Shown: positions 40,894 to 50,404 of the stretch, in pieces
How the letters are laid out: each line of letters opens with the position of its first letter
Position numbering within the stretch: position 1 is the first letter of the stretch
Assembly: GCF_018614205.1 (NCBI RefSeq)
Contig: NZ_JAGGOS010000027.1
Location: 16,775-80,774 of the forward strand
DNA length: 64,000 nucleotides
Reading direction: 5' to 3'
Source of the DNA: Streptomyces sp. ISL-36
GTDB taxonomy: Bacteria > Actinomycetota > Actinomycetes > Streptomycetales > Streptomycetaceae
The notes under the pieces: generated by a model
The model's database searches: none
What the model saw: the letters and a program-made list of their open reading frames with translations, nothing else
What the model was told of the DNA's origin: nothing
Translations under genes and position numbers: made by a program

Positions 40894-43065
40894 TCAGTCG
40901 ATGAGGGTGGTGGGGTCGCCGGCGCCGGTGGAGCCGGGGCGGCGGCCGGTGTGGTGGGCGAGCACGACGGCGTCCAGGTCCTCGAGGGCGGCGAGGATTT
41001 CCCCGACGGGCCGGCGGCGGAGGTTGGTGTCGATCGCCTGGTCCAGGTCGGGCACGCCGGCGGGGTTGTCGTAGTGGGCGAACAGTTCCTCGACCGGCAG
41101 GCCGCGAACGCGGAAGGGTTTGGTCGGGGTGCCGTTCAAATTGATCGACATGACGTAGTGGTATTTCGGGAGCCCGGTGATGGTCTCCGGCGTGACGTGT
41201 CCGTTCCACCGCCGGGCGACGAAAGCGGCCTCGTCGAAGTCGGCCGCGCAGGTGGAGAGCAGGGACTGGTTCTGCAGCAGTGACTGCCGGGTGATTGCCG
41301 ACAGGCGCAGCGCCATCTGCGTCATGCCGATGAACCGCACCTCGTACTTGCGCAGCTGCTCGGCGATGGCGGCGAGGAAGCCCTTCGACGAGGAGTCCAG
41401 GGCGGTGAGCTCATCGCCCCAGGCCCAGAACGTCCTGCGCTCGTCGCGTGGGGTGTCCTGGCGGGACAGGCCGGCGCGGTGCAGATCGTGGATGAGCAGG
41501 CAGGAGACAAGAGCGTCGCTCTCGCTGCCCGACGGGCAGACGAACACGACACGACTGGTATCCATCGCCGTGCGGACGTCGTAGGCGGAGCGTGGGCTGC
41601 CGAAGAAGGCCTGCAGGGCCTGGGAGGTGTCGAGCCGGTCGATGGCGTAGGTGACGGTCGGCACGGCGTCATTGGCGAGCTTCGGGAACGTCTTTTCCCA
41701 GTAGTCGCGCACTCGCTGCGGCAGCTTCGGCAGCAGGGCCTCGCGCCACTCTTCATCCGTCAGCCAGCTCCGCAGCTGGAACAGGGTGCACTGGGCGTCG
41801 AGTTCACCGGCCTGGACCGCCTGGTGGTTGAGGAGCGCCAGGGCCTGGGCGCCGCGGGCGAGGATGGTCCGGGCGCGCGGGGCGCTGTCGCCCCAGTCCT
41901 GGGCGGCGGCGATGCCCTCGGTGACCGAGCGGACGACGTCCTTCACGGCGCTGAGGGAGCGGCCCTCCATGGACAGCGGATTCCAGGACGCCACCAGCTG
42001 GTCCGGCTCGGAGTGGGCCAGGTTGATCTCCCAAACGCGTGAGGCGATGTGGGGGTGGGCCAGGTACGGCTTCGCCCGCACCCATCCCTCGCCGTGCGGG
42101 TCGAGGAACCAGGTTCCGTATCCGGAGTGGGCCATGGCGATGCACTGCACCAGCGCGGCCTCGGTCTTGCCGTGGCCGGACTTGCCCAGCTGCAGGCCGA
42201 AAAGGAGGTCTTTCACCCGGGCGGCGCCGATCCGCTCGCGGCCGTCGGAGTAGATGACGGCGCCGAGCGGCACCAGGTGCCGCTGGCCGGTGTAGACGGG
42301 CAGGTCCGACGGCGCCGGGGGGACCAGGCCGCCGGAGCGCACCACGCTGGAGGCGCGGCACTTCACGGTCGGCGGCTTGAGGAAGCCGGCCAACTCCGGA
42401 ACGGTCAGCCACTGCCGCTTGCGGGGGGCGAACTCGCCGGTGGCGAAGCGCCGGTCGAAGTGGGCGATCCGGCAGCGGGTGCGCGGGCGGCGGGGCTTGA
42501 GGTAGTTCTCCCCGGAGGTGGCGGCGAACGCGGCGAGCAGCTGGTTCATGCGGGCCAGAGCGGCCTGCGGGTGCGCGGCCTCGGTGCGCAGCAGCAGCTG
42601 TACCGCGAACACCGCGCCGGCCGAGGGCTCGAACTTGCCGACGCCGTCGCGAAGGTCGGTCATGCGGGGCAGACGCTCGCCGCGGCCGCTGGCTGTCTTG
42701 CCGCCGGACCAGGCGGCGGTGACCGAGCCCCACACTCCTCCCCCGCCGAGGCCGCCGGTCAGGCGCTCGCCGTACGCGGAGGGACCGCGGCGCTTGGATT
42801 GGGCGAGCAGCCGGCGCCGGCGCCTGGCGAGATGCCGTTCCCGGACGGGGACCACGTCCAGGACGACATCGGCGCGCTCGCCGGCCTCGGTGCGTACCGA
42901 AGCCATGGCGGCGGCCAGTTGCTGGAGCGGATCGGGGTTGAGGCCGAGGGATGCCAGCGGCTTCTGGTCGCCCATGGCCACAGTGAGCTCGGCGCGCTGC
43001 ACGTAGCGGCGGGCGGGCGGCCGGGGGGCGGCGGTGGGCTTGGTGAAGTCGACGGTGGCGGTCAC
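40894..43065 (-). CDS. VirB4/TraG-type conjugation ATPase
   Basis: 723 residues from a GTG overlapping the upstream stop. Walker A is GKSGHGKT at about 294-301 and the following helix continues with EAALVQCIAMAH. LDPHGEGWV resembles Walker B, and the C-terminal part has VVFVCPSGSESDALVSCLL and WGDELTALDSSSKGFL, typical of the TraG/VirD4 and VirB4-like superfamily. It would couple DNA to the transfer channel and hydrolyse ATP at the membrane. It forms a pair with the membrane protein encoded upstream. Confidence 0.85.
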   Translation of the reverse strand: MTATVDFTKPTAAPRPPARRYVQRAELTVAMGDQKPLASLGLNPDPLQQLAAAMASVRTEAGERADVVLDVVPVRERHLARRRRRLLAQSKRRGPSAYGERLTGGLGGGGVWGSVTAAWSGGKTASGRGERLPRMTDLRDGVGKFEPSAGAVFAVQLLLRTEAAHPQAALARMNQLLAAFAATSGENYLKPRRPRTRCRIAHFDRRFATGEFAPRKRQWLTVPELAGFLKPPTVKCRASSVVRSGGLVPPAPSDLPVYTGQRHLVPLGAVIYSDGRERIGAARVKDLLFGLQLGKSGHGKTEAALVQCIAMAHSGYGTWFLDPHGEGWVRAKPYLAHPHIASRVWEINLAHSEPDQLVASWNPLSMEGRSLSAVKDVVRSVTEGIAAAQDWGDSAPRARTILARGAQALALLNHQAVQAGELDAQCTLFQLRSWLTDEEWREALLPKLPQRVRDYWEKTFPKLANDAVPTVTYAIDRLDTSQALQAFFGSPRSAYDVRTAMDTSRVVFVCPSGSESDALVSCLLIHDLHRAGLSRQDTPRDERRTFWAWGDELTALDSSSKGFLAAIAEQLRKYEVRFIGMTQMALRLSAITRQSLLQNQSLLSTCAADFDEAAFVARRWNGHVTPETITGLPKYHYVMSINLNGTPTKPFRVRGLPVEELFAHYDNPAGVPDLDQAIDTNLRRRPVGEILAALEDLDAVVLAHHTGRRPGSTGAGDPTTLID

Positions 43066-43529
43066 TTTGCCCCCTCGCGGGGTGCGGGGAAGCGGACGGG
43101 CTGGATGTCCTTCTGCGCGCGGTGGGCGCGGACTTCGACCTCGGCAAAGCCTGGCATGGCCAGGACGGCGGCCGCAGTGGCCGGGCCCTCGAGGAAGCAG
43201 CGCATTTTGCCGTCCTCGGCGCTGTAGCGCAGCCGGGCGGCCGAGCCGCGGGCCGGGACGCCCTGAGTGGAATGGTGGACGCGCCCCAGTTGGCGTGCCC
43301 AGCGGCCCACTTCCCCTTCGCTCGGGTCGAAGGTGCTGGTGGGCACGACTTCCAAGGTGACCCGGTCGGCGAGGGCGGCGCGTACGAGGCGGGCGCGCCG
43401 GATGGCCCACCAGATCCACACGGCCAGGGCGACCGGGGAAGCGGCCGCCAGGTACGGGGCTGCGGTACTGGCCCAGGTGCATAGGTTGGCGAGGACTTCG
43501 TCGGCGGCCGGCAGGTTGGCGATGTTCAT
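43062..43529 (-). CDS. Membrane-anchored partner of the conjugation ATPase
   Basis: 155 residues. One hydrophobic segment at about 25-47 (LAAASPVALAVWIWWAI) is followed by a cytoplasmic or extracytoplasmic beta-rich domain (VTLEVVPTSTFDPSEGEVG). It overlaps the ATPase gene by four bases and would recruit it to the membrane. Such small partners are seen next to the SCO6880/VirB4-like ATPases of Streptomyces plasmids. Confidence 0.65.
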   Translation of the reverse strand: MNIANLPAADEVLANLCTWASTAAPYLAAASPVALAVWIWWAIRRARLVRAALADRVTLEVVPTSTFDPSEGEVGRWARQLGRVHHSTQGVPARGSAARLRYSAEDGKMRCFLEGPATAAAVLAMPGFAEVEVRAHRAQKDIQPVRFPAPREGAK

Positions 43530-43640
43530 GCCGGCCGCCGGGCGGTCATCCGGAGCGCTGGGGTGTCCTGCACGGTGGCCTCCTGATCGGTGCGGGGTGG
43601 AACTCCCTTCACCTGGACCAAGTCAGGCCGTGCGGCCGAT

Positions 43641-43990
43641 TCAGACACCGACCGTGAGACTTTGCAATGCCTTTACATTCGGCGGGCTGCCCAGTCCGGA
43701 AGACACCGGTGACACCAGGTGCCTCACTCGCCCCAGTGCGGGGTGGGACCGGCGAGCGCGCGGCGCGGAGGCGACCTCGGCGCCGCCCGCGAAGGCGGTG
43801 AGTCTCAAGGCCCAGTCCTGGACGTCAAGGGGTTCGAAGTGCCAGACGAGATCGCCTATGTAGGTGAACCAGTCCTGGCCCATCCGTTGGGGGCGTCGGT
43901 CCCGGCGAGGTAGAGGCCGTAGCGGTATCGGGTGTCCTCGTCCCAGGTGCGGCCGCGGACTTCCTGGCCGTCGGGTTTCACGTATGCCCC
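43641..43990 (-). pseudogene. Broken gene fragment
   Basis: Coding bias moves between two minus-strand frames. One reads YVKPDGQEVRGRTWDEDTRY with YGLYLAGTDAPNGWA and stops; the other starts MGQDWFTYIGDLVWHFEPLD and loses coding character after about 40 codons. The frames meet at about 43878, so one indel there probably split a single gene. No family recognised. Confidence 0.4.
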
Positions 43991-43994
43991 GGCG

Positions 43995-44245
43995 AGCCAG
44001 CCCTATTTCCGGCGTATTCCGGCTGGCCTCCTACTGCATCCAGGCGAAGTGCCGGCATCGCGCCGCGTACATGGGCGGGGACCTGCGGTCGTTCGAGGTG
44101 CGCACCGGCAGCATCCCGCTCACCGCGTTCGTGCGCGCCGCGCTCGCGGTCGAGCTGGGCGACTTCACCCTCGCCGACCGGCTTCTGGAGGAGACCGAAG
44201 CGCGGTTCGGTCTCCTCCAGAAGCCAAGGTGCAGGCCGGGCTGCC
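43995..44245 (+). pseudogene. Isolated gene fragment
   Basis: About 75 codons of well-biased sequence, including YCIQAKCRHRAAYMGGDLRS and AALAVELGDFTLADRLLEET, without a start codon and running into non-coding sequence at the 3' end. It looks like the inside of a larger protein left behind by deletion. No family recognised. Confidence 0.4.
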
Positions 44246-44259
44246 GGGCTTCAGGGGGT

Positions 44260-44795
44260 GCGCAGCGGCAGGGCCTGCCGGACCGGTCCGTGTGCGGGTC
44301 GGGTCGGGCCGGGGCCGCGTCCGTCGGCGGGTGGTCGGGGGCAACGGCTGCGGCGGGCTCGGCGCGGGCCTGCGTCGTCACGCCGAGGGTGCCGATCGCG
44401 AGTACGGGCAGGCCGAAGGCGAAGGTGAGCCGGTCGCGCCAGGGCAGCGGGGAGGGCAGGGCATGCCGGGGCGCCGGGCGTAACCCGGGCTCCTCGATGC
44501 CGCACCACCGGCCGGTTACGGCTGCGTGTGAGAGTAGCCCCGTGTGTAGCTCTGGCCCTTGGTTGGCGCCGGGGAAGATCACCAGCGGTCGCCGGGCACG
44601 GCTTGGGCCATCTGTTCGAGCTTCGCAAGCAGGAGTTGGCAGTCGGCTGCAATAAGGGGTCCCCTTCTCGGTGACCGTGCCTGCGGGTGCCGGGTGCGTG
44701 AGACGTTCGGCGAACGGCCGGCTTCCGCCAGGGCAGGGCCGGAACAGCCCTGGCGGGTACCGGGGGGCAGACGAGTCACTAGGGAGGGCGAGGGC
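44260..44795. other. Decayed region without a clear gene
   Basis: On the minus strand around 44330-44480 there is one plausible membrane-segment fragment (RLTFAFGLPVLAIGTLGVTT) with a Pro-rich tail, but its start and end are unclear. The rest shows no consistent coding frame. It is part of the degenerate stretch of the integrated element. Confidence 0.35.
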
Positions 44796-45215
44796 TTAGG
44801 TTTCGCCGCGTGCGGGATTAGGCGTGGTGAGGTTCCGGACGGCGGAGTCGATGTCCTCACTGGCCGCATCGACTTCCTCCATGTAGAGACGGGCCCATGC
44901 AATGCGCTCTTCCTGAACACCGAGGATCATGACACCTCGCATCTCAAATCGCGTGGAGTTCTCTCGGTTCCCCTGCCAGCGCCACTCGGTCCACTCCACA
45001 CCGTCTGCCTCAGCCATGGCCAACGCCAGAATTTCAGCCCGCAGGTCTGGGAGCGTGCGGAAGAAGACCGACCAGTTTCTGCGGACCTGCTCCCGGCCGT
45101 GGAACGCGCGGGCCGGGTGCGCTGGCTGCTCGCTGCGGTAGTCCTGGTGGAAGCAGTCCACGAAGGCATCTAGATCATGATTGTTGATCGCCTGACAGAG
45201 CCGCTCAGCAATCAT
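44796..45215 (-). CDS. SnoaL/NTF2-like protein
   Basis: 139 residues. The start ERLCQAINNHDLDAFVDCFH and the following YRSEQPAHPARAFHGREQVR match the SnoaL/NTF2 fold, with a central WTEWRWQG strand and a C-terminal strand-turn (GVMILGVQEERIAWARLYME). The fold includes small polyketide cyclases, isomerases and many proteins with no known substrate; nothing here points to one. It stands alone among decayed sequences. Confidence 0.8.
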   Translation of the reverse strand: MIAERLCQAINNHDLDAFVDCFHQDYRSEQPAHPARAFHGREQVRRNWSVFFRTLPDLRAEILALAMAEADGVEWTEWRWQGNRENSTRFEMRGVMILGVQEERIAWARLYMEEVDAASEDIDSAVRNLTTPNPARGET

Positions 45216-45239
45216 TACGGCCTCCCTCTTTCGCCTTCG

Positions 45240-46339
45240 CCCTCGCGCCGGGGAAGGGCGGTCGCACCTGCTCTGATGGTGCCACGTACGTCAGCCGCCG
45301 GCGCTCAATGACTGGTGCGCGATGCAACCGTCGATAGTTCGCTGGGGAGAAGGAATCCTGAACACCCCCAGCAACGTCGGGGGGAGGGACATCGAAACAG
45401 GGTGGAGTTATGCAGGTCGTGATACGCAGGCGCGCGGCGTCGGCCATGTGCGCTTTTGCTGCTTGCGGAGCGTTGGCCGAACCCGCTGTCGCCGGACAAA
45501 TCACGCCGCCGTCACAGGGGCAGCAGGCCCAGACGACGTTGGCCGTGGAGTAGGACGAAGGGTGGCTGACCGGCTCTGGTCGCCAAGGCTCCGATCTCGC
45601 CGGCCGCCGCCTGACCCGTGTCTCCCAGCTCGTGGTGAGTGATGGGGAACGGCCTGCACAAACCCTCCAGACCAGCAGAGGATGGCTGCGGCCCCGGGTG
45701 ATCAGCCATGACGTCCCGGGGCCACTCTTCACCGGCCGATTGAACCAGGTGAGAGGGGACACGGCCTGCTCCATTGCCGGGCGGACACACAGCGGGCCGC
45801 CGACACACCCGCACGGGCGCGTCAGCCCGTCAACGCGCCGCGCCCCACTAACGACACGGACGCGTCAACCCAGCACGCGGGCCAAAGGCAGCAGAGCACC
45901 GCCCCGCGGAGCCTTATAGGCCCGGTCAGGTGCCGGGGCCCCCGCCTCCGCCGCCCGGCTCACGACACACGAGGAAATCCACCAGCCCAGACAGCCACGT
46001 CAGCACGGGGGGGGCCTTCGCCCCCTCCGCCACCACCCTCGCCAGGGCAGACGCACGGCCGAACCCCCGTGTTGCTCACCGTGTCCGGTCCGCCTCCGCC
46101 GCCTCCGCCGCCTCCGCCGGTCCCGCTGTCAGGCGGGCACAGGCACAGCCGGTAGGCGAAGCCCACCAGGCCGGGGCCGCCGGGGCCGCCGCCACCGCCT
46201 CCGCCGGGCGGACAGCAGAACGGATACTCTCCTTGGCCACGCAGGCCCAGGAGATCACCACCCACGACAGGGCCCCCGGCGCCCGTCACGGCCGGCGTAG
46301 TCCGATCACCCGCATGTGCGACGGCGGCGCCGTGTGCGG
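45240..46339. other. Long GC-rich stretch with repeats and remnants
   Basis: About 1.1 kb without a confident gene. A possible 3' remnant on the minus strand ends near 45512 (AGQPPFVLLHGQRRLGLLPL, coding bias only at the end). At 46086-46125 and 46176-46203 short CCTCCGCCG-type repeats occur; read on the minus strand they form Gly runs punctuated by CPP, in a 109-codon frame at 45960-46289. I do not call it as a gene. Confidence 0.35.
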
Positions 46340-47075
46340 TCAGCCGACGACCCGGCGGGCCACCAGGACCTTGCCGTGTCCCGCGAGCTTGGCCACCTCC
46401 ACGACGCGCCCCGGCCGTGGTGCATGCACGACCAGGCCGTCCCCGATGAACATGGACACGTGCTCAGGGCGGGAGGCGCTGCCCTCGGTGAAGACCAGGT
46501 CACCCGGCTGCAGAGCGCCCGCTGGTACCGCCCGCCCGTCGTTGATCTGCGTGTACGTGGTGCGCGAGATCTTCACGCCGGCGATGCCGTACGCGCGCTG
46601 CATCAGGGAGGAACAGTCGCATCGGTCGCGGGGGTTGGTGCCGTGCGGGTTGGTGCAGGTGCCTCCCCATTGGTACGCCGTGCCGAGCTGTCCGAGGGCC
46701 CATCGGATGGCGTTGCGGACCTGGAGAGGGGCAGTGACAGGGATCTGGTAGCCCTCGGGCAGGGTGCCAGCAGGGATGTCGCCGTAGTCGATGCCGGCCT
46801 GGGTGACACAGTCGGCGCCGAAGCTGCTGGCGAACGCGGGCGTGCCAGCGGGGCCTGCGGCCGCACCGCCGAGCGTTGGAGCGATGGCCTGCTGCAGCGC
46901 GGTGGCCAGCGGTTCGTGCTTGGCGTAGGCGTTCGGGAAGCCGGACTTCTGCACCTTCTGCGCGGCGACGGTGAGCGGCATGCTCTCCCAGTCCTTGACC
47001 GACTTGAGTGCCTTGTAGAACTTCGTGGACGCGTACACCGGGTCCATGATCTGGCTGCGCGTGCCCCAGCCCTGG
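46340..47075 (-). pseudogene. C40 (NlpC/P60) peptidase gene lacking its 5' end
   Basis: The 3' two-thirds of a conjugation-type cell-wall hydrolase. It begins at about 47075 with SQGWGTRSQIMDPVYASTKF, the end of a transglycosylase-like domain, then PNAYAKHEPLATALQ and the NlpC/P60 domain: RDRCDCSSLMQRAYG with the catalytic Cys, RPEHVSMFIGDGLVVHAP with the catalytic His. Such proteins open peptidoglycan for DNA transfer. The start codon and the N terminus are missing, replaced by the ABC transporter fragment on the other strand, so it is most likely inactive. Confidence 0.75.
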
Positions 47076-47350
47076 GACGGGCGCTGCTGGCCTCGCCGCG
47101 GGTCCTGGTCCTCGACGAGACGACGGCGAACCTGGACGCGGCGGGGGAGGCGGAACTGACGGCGGCGCTGGCGGCCGCGCACGGTGCGGGGGACCGCACG
47201 ACCGTGGTGATCGCCCACCGCCCGTCCACGATCCGCCGGGCGGACCGGATCGCGGTCCTGGAGGGGGGCCGGGTGGTGGAAACGGGCACGTGGGACGAGC
47301 TGACGGCGCGGGGCGGGCGGTTCACCTCGCTCCTGACCCGCACGCCGTGA
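47076..47350 (+). pseudogene. 3' fragment of an ABC transporter ATPase gene
   Basis: About 90 codons in frame: ALGRALLASPRVLVLDETTA (end of the signature helix and Walker B with D-loop), then VIAHRPSTIRRADRIAVLEG with the switch His, and the terminal ETGTWDELTARGGRFTSLL. It is the C-terminal end of a fused membrane-ATPase exporter subunit. Everything upstream of Walker B is missing. It begins where the C40 gene fragment ends, so the pair marks a recombination junction. Confidence 0.75.
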
Positions 47351-47506
47351 CGGGCCCCGTCACGCCGGTGACGTGGCCCGTGTACGCCGTGGCGGGGGCC
47401 CGGGGCGGCCCGGGGCGGCCGCAGACGGCCCAGACACCCCGGGGCGGCCCAGGGCCGGGCCGGGGGGCCTCCGCCCCCTCCCCGAGCCCCGAGCCCCGAA
47501 CCCCGA

Positions 47507-49201
47507 TCAGCTCATCCGCAGTGCCAGGAAGAAGTCCAGCTTGTCCTCCAGGCGTGACAGGTCCCGGCCCGTCAGTTGCTCGATCCGGCCGATCCGGTAG
47601 CGCAGGGTGTTCACATGCAGGTGCAGACGGGTCGCGCAGCGGGTCCAGGAGCCGTCGCAGTCCAGGAACGCCTCCAGCGTCGGGATGAGCTCGGCCCGGT
47701 GGCGGCGGTCGTAGTCGCGCAGCGGGTCCAGGAGACGGGCCGTGAACGCGCGACGGACGTCGTCCGGGACGAACGGCAGCAGCAGGACGTGGGAGGCCAG
47801 CTCGTGGTGACCGGCCGCGCAGACGCGGCCGGGGCGGGCGGCGGCGACACGGCGGGCGTGACGGGCCTCCTCCAGCGCCCCGCGCAGCCCCTCCGCGGAG
47901 TGGACCGCGGCGCTGACGCCGAGGGTCAGGCGCCCGTCGTCGGCCAGGCCGGACGACAGGGGGTCCCGTACGGCGGCGAGCAGCGCGTCGGCGTGCAGGC
48001 CGACGCCGGTGGCCTGGCCCTCGTCCTCGCTGTCCGGGAGCGGGCCCGCGGGCAGCGGGACCAGGGCGATGGCCTCGTCGCCGTGGTGGGCGACGGCGAT
48101 CCGGTCGGCGGAGTCGGCGCCCACGGTCGCCGGGTCGACCAGGATCTCCTCCAGGAGCGCCTGGGCGACCGGGCCGGTGTCCACGGTGCCCGCTCCGGCC
48201 TCGGGCTCCCATTCCACGCGGGCCACGACGACCTGCCAGTGCGGCGCGGTCCCGAGGCCCGGCAGCAGGACGGGGGCGGCCACCCGCAGGCGAGCGGCGA
48301 TCTCGGCGGGGGCGGCGCCCGCCTGGACCAGTTCGAGGACTTCCTGGGCGAGCCGGCGCCGTACCGTACGGGCCGCGTCGCGCCGGTCACGCTCCACGGC
48401 GATCAGCTGGGTGACGCCCTGGAGCAGGTCGAGCCGCGCGGCCGGCCAGTCGCTCGCGTCCGCCTCGACGGCCAGCAGCCAGTCGGAGAGCACCGTCTCG
48501 CGCACGTCGCGGGAGGCCGGTGCGGCGCCGCGCCCGGTGTTGCGGATCGGGAAGAGGGAGAAGGTGGTTCCGCCGGTGGACAGGCGGTGGGGGCCGCGCC
48601 GTCCGGTCCTGGTCGCGGCCAGGTGCTCGCCCGCCAGGGTGGCGGCGAGGCCGCTGTCCAGCGGCTCCCCCGCGCCGGCGATCTGGCGCCCGGTGGGGGA
48701 GAGGACCCAGGCCCGCAGGTCGAGGTCCGAGCCGAGGAGGTCGAGGACGACCTCGGGGCCGCCGCCCGCCGGACCGGAGGTCATCAGACGCCGGTGGCGG
48801 TCCACGACGGCCGCCAGGTCGCCCGCACGCTCGCCGGAGACCTGTCGAACAACGTGTTCCGTGATCGTCGCGAACGCAACGGACTCGTTCACAGCGAACA
48901 GCGGCAGCCGATGGCGCGAACACGCCTGTACGAGATCGTCGGGGATGTCGCCGAGCTCGGCCTCGCCGGCCGCGAGCCCGGCGACCCCGGCGGAGGCCAG
49001 GATCCGGACGAACGGCTCGGCGTCCTCCGGGTCCCGGTACCAGGCGAGGCCGGTGAGGACCAGCTCACCTCCGGAGAGATACCGGCTGGGGTCCTTGAGG
49101 TCCGTCGTCATCACGCCCCGGACGGTGCGGTCGAGCTCGTCCTCACCGCCGAGCAGGCGCAGCCCCAGCGCGTCGGTTTCCAGCAGTGCGCGCAGCCGCA
49201 T
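47507..49201 (-). CDS. PucR family transcriptional regulator
   Basis: 564 residues from the ATG at 49201; an ATG nine codons earlier is possible. The N-terminal PucR domain covers about 1-125 (GVMTTDLKDPSRYLSGGELV, LFAVNESVAFATI), then a GGDEF-like middle region and the C-terminal helix-turn-helix (LHLHVNTLRYRIGRIEQLTG). PucR proteins activate purine catabolism genes in response to purine intermediates. The gene is transcribed away from the molybdenum hydroxylase operon, which is the probable target. Confidence 0.9.
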   Translation of the reverse strand: MRLRALLETDALGLRLLGGEDELDRTVRGVMTTDLKDPSRYLSGGELVLTGLAWYRDPEDAEPFVRILASAGVAGLAAGEAELGDIPDDLVQACSRHRLPLFAVNESVAFATITEHVVRQVSGERAGDLAAVVDRHRRLMTSGPAGGGPEVVLDLLGSDLDLRAWVLSPTGRQIAGAGEPLDSGLAATLAGEHLAATRTGRRGPHRLSTGGTTFSLFPIRNTGRGAAPASRDVRETVLSDWLLAVEADASDWPAARLDLLQGVTQLIAVERDRRDAARTVRRRLAQEVLELVQAGAAPAEIAARLRVAAPVLLPGLGTAPHWQVVVARVEWEPEAGAGTVDTGPVAQALLEEILVDPATVGADSADRIAVAHHGDEAIALVPLPAGPLPDSEDEGQATGVGLHADALLAAVRDPLSSGLADDGRLTLGVSAAVHSAEGLRGALEEARHARRVAAARPGRVCAAGHHELASHVLLLPFVPDDVRRAFTARLLDPLRDYDRRHRAELIPTLEAFLDCDGSWTRCATRLHLHVNTLRYRIGRIEQLTGRDLSRLEDKLDFFLALRMS

Positions 49202-49511
49202 CTCGTCGCCGCCGTTCCTTCTCGTCATTCGCGAAAACTGTCGCGTTGTCGTCGGTGGCGTGGTGCCACCGTTTCCAGGGGAAAACGGCGAGGTTACTGA
49301 GCCCCGCCTTTCGTTCGAATCTACAAGACGAGGAAGGTCACCAGCCAACTCCTTCATGTTTTCGGTGACTGCACCCGGGCGAGACCTGGCTTGTGTACTA
49401 GGCCACACCACGTGAACAGCACATGAACACGAAATCGAAGTCGAGGGCCGGCCTTCCCCCGGGCCCGCGCGACGGACCCCCGATCACTAGAAGCACAAGA
49501 AGAGAGCCACC

Positions 49512-50402
49512 ATGGACTTCCTTCGCCCCGCCAGCTGGGAGGAGGCGCTCGCCGCCAAGGCAGAGCACCCCACGGCCGTGCCCATCGCAGGTGGTACCGA
49601 CATCATGGTCGAGATCAACTTCGACCACCGGCGTCCCGAGTACCTCCTGGACCTGAACCGTATCGAACTGTTGCGCGAGTGGGAGGTCGGCGAGGAGAAC
49701 GTCCGCCTCGGTGCCTCCGTTCCGTACACCCAGATCATGGAGCAGCTGCGGACCGAGCTGCCGGGGCTGGCGCTCGCCTCCCACACCGTCGCCTCGCCGC
49801 AGATCCGCAACCGCGGTGGTGTCGGCGGCAACCTGGGCACCGCGTCGCCCGCCGGTGACGCGCACCCCGCGCTGCTCGCCGCAGGGGCCGAGGTCGAGGT
49901 CGAGTCGGTGCGCGGCAATCGGTTCATCCCGATCGACGAGTTCTACACCGGTGTGAAGCGCAACGCGCTGCAGCCCGACGAGCTCATCAAGACCGTCCAC
50001 ATCAAGAAGGCGGACGGCCCCCAGCAGTACTCCAAGGTCGGCACGCGCAACGCGATGGTCATCGCCGTCTGCGCCTTCGGCCTGGCGCTCCACCCGGAGA
50101 CCCGGACCGTCCGCACCGGCATCGGTTCGGCCGCACCGACCCCGATCCGCGCCAAGGAGGCCGAGGCCTTCCTGAACGCGGCTCTGGAGGAGGGCGGTTT
50201 CTGGGAGAGCGGCAAGATCATCACCCCCTCGATCGCCAAGCAGTTCGCCGACCTGTGCTCGGGTGCGGCGAACCCGATCGACGACGTCCGAGGCACCGCC
50301 AAGTACCGCCGCCACGCCGTCGGCATCATGGCTCGCCGCCAGCTCGGCTGGACCTGGGAGCAGTACCGCGGCACCGGCCGCACGCTTGAGGGAGCTGCAT
50401 AA
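49512..50402 (+). CDS. Xanthine dehydrogenase-type FAD subunit
   Basis: 296 residues. The FAD-binding motifs AIPIAGGTDI-type (here VPIAGGTDIMVEINF) near 26-40 and the RNRGGVGGNLGTASPAGD segment near 105-122 are typical of the medium subunit of molybdenum hydroxylases. The C-terminal part matches the CO dehydrogenase flavoprotein C-terminal domain (AKYRRHAVGIMARRQL). It passes electrons from the iron-sulfur subunit to NAD or another acceptor. It is the first gene of the operon. Confidence 0.93.
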   Translation: MDFLRPASWEEALAAKAEHPTAVPIAGGTDIMVEINFDHRRPEYLLDLNRIELLREWEVGEENVRLGASVPYTQIMEQLRTELPGLALASHTVASPQIRNRGGVGGNLGTASPAGDAHPALLAAGAEVEVESVRGNRFIPIDEFYTGVKRNALQPDELIKTVHIKKADGPQQYSKVGTRNAMVIAVCAFGLALHPETRTVRTGIGSAAPTPIRAKEAEAFLNAALEEGGFWESGKIITPSIAKQFADLCSGAANPIDDVRGTAKYRRHAVGIMARRQLGWTWEQYRGTGRTLEGAA

Positions 50403-50404
50403 CC

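Noticed and set aside
46080..46210. CCTCCGCCG trinucleotide-type repeats as a functional element
   Set aside because: Short GC microsatellite-like runs are frequent in Streptomyces DNA and nothing ties these to a function.
47000..47500. tRNA gene or att site at the element boundary
   Set aside because: No cloverleaf or direct repeat was found near the junction, and no integrase gene is present in the window.
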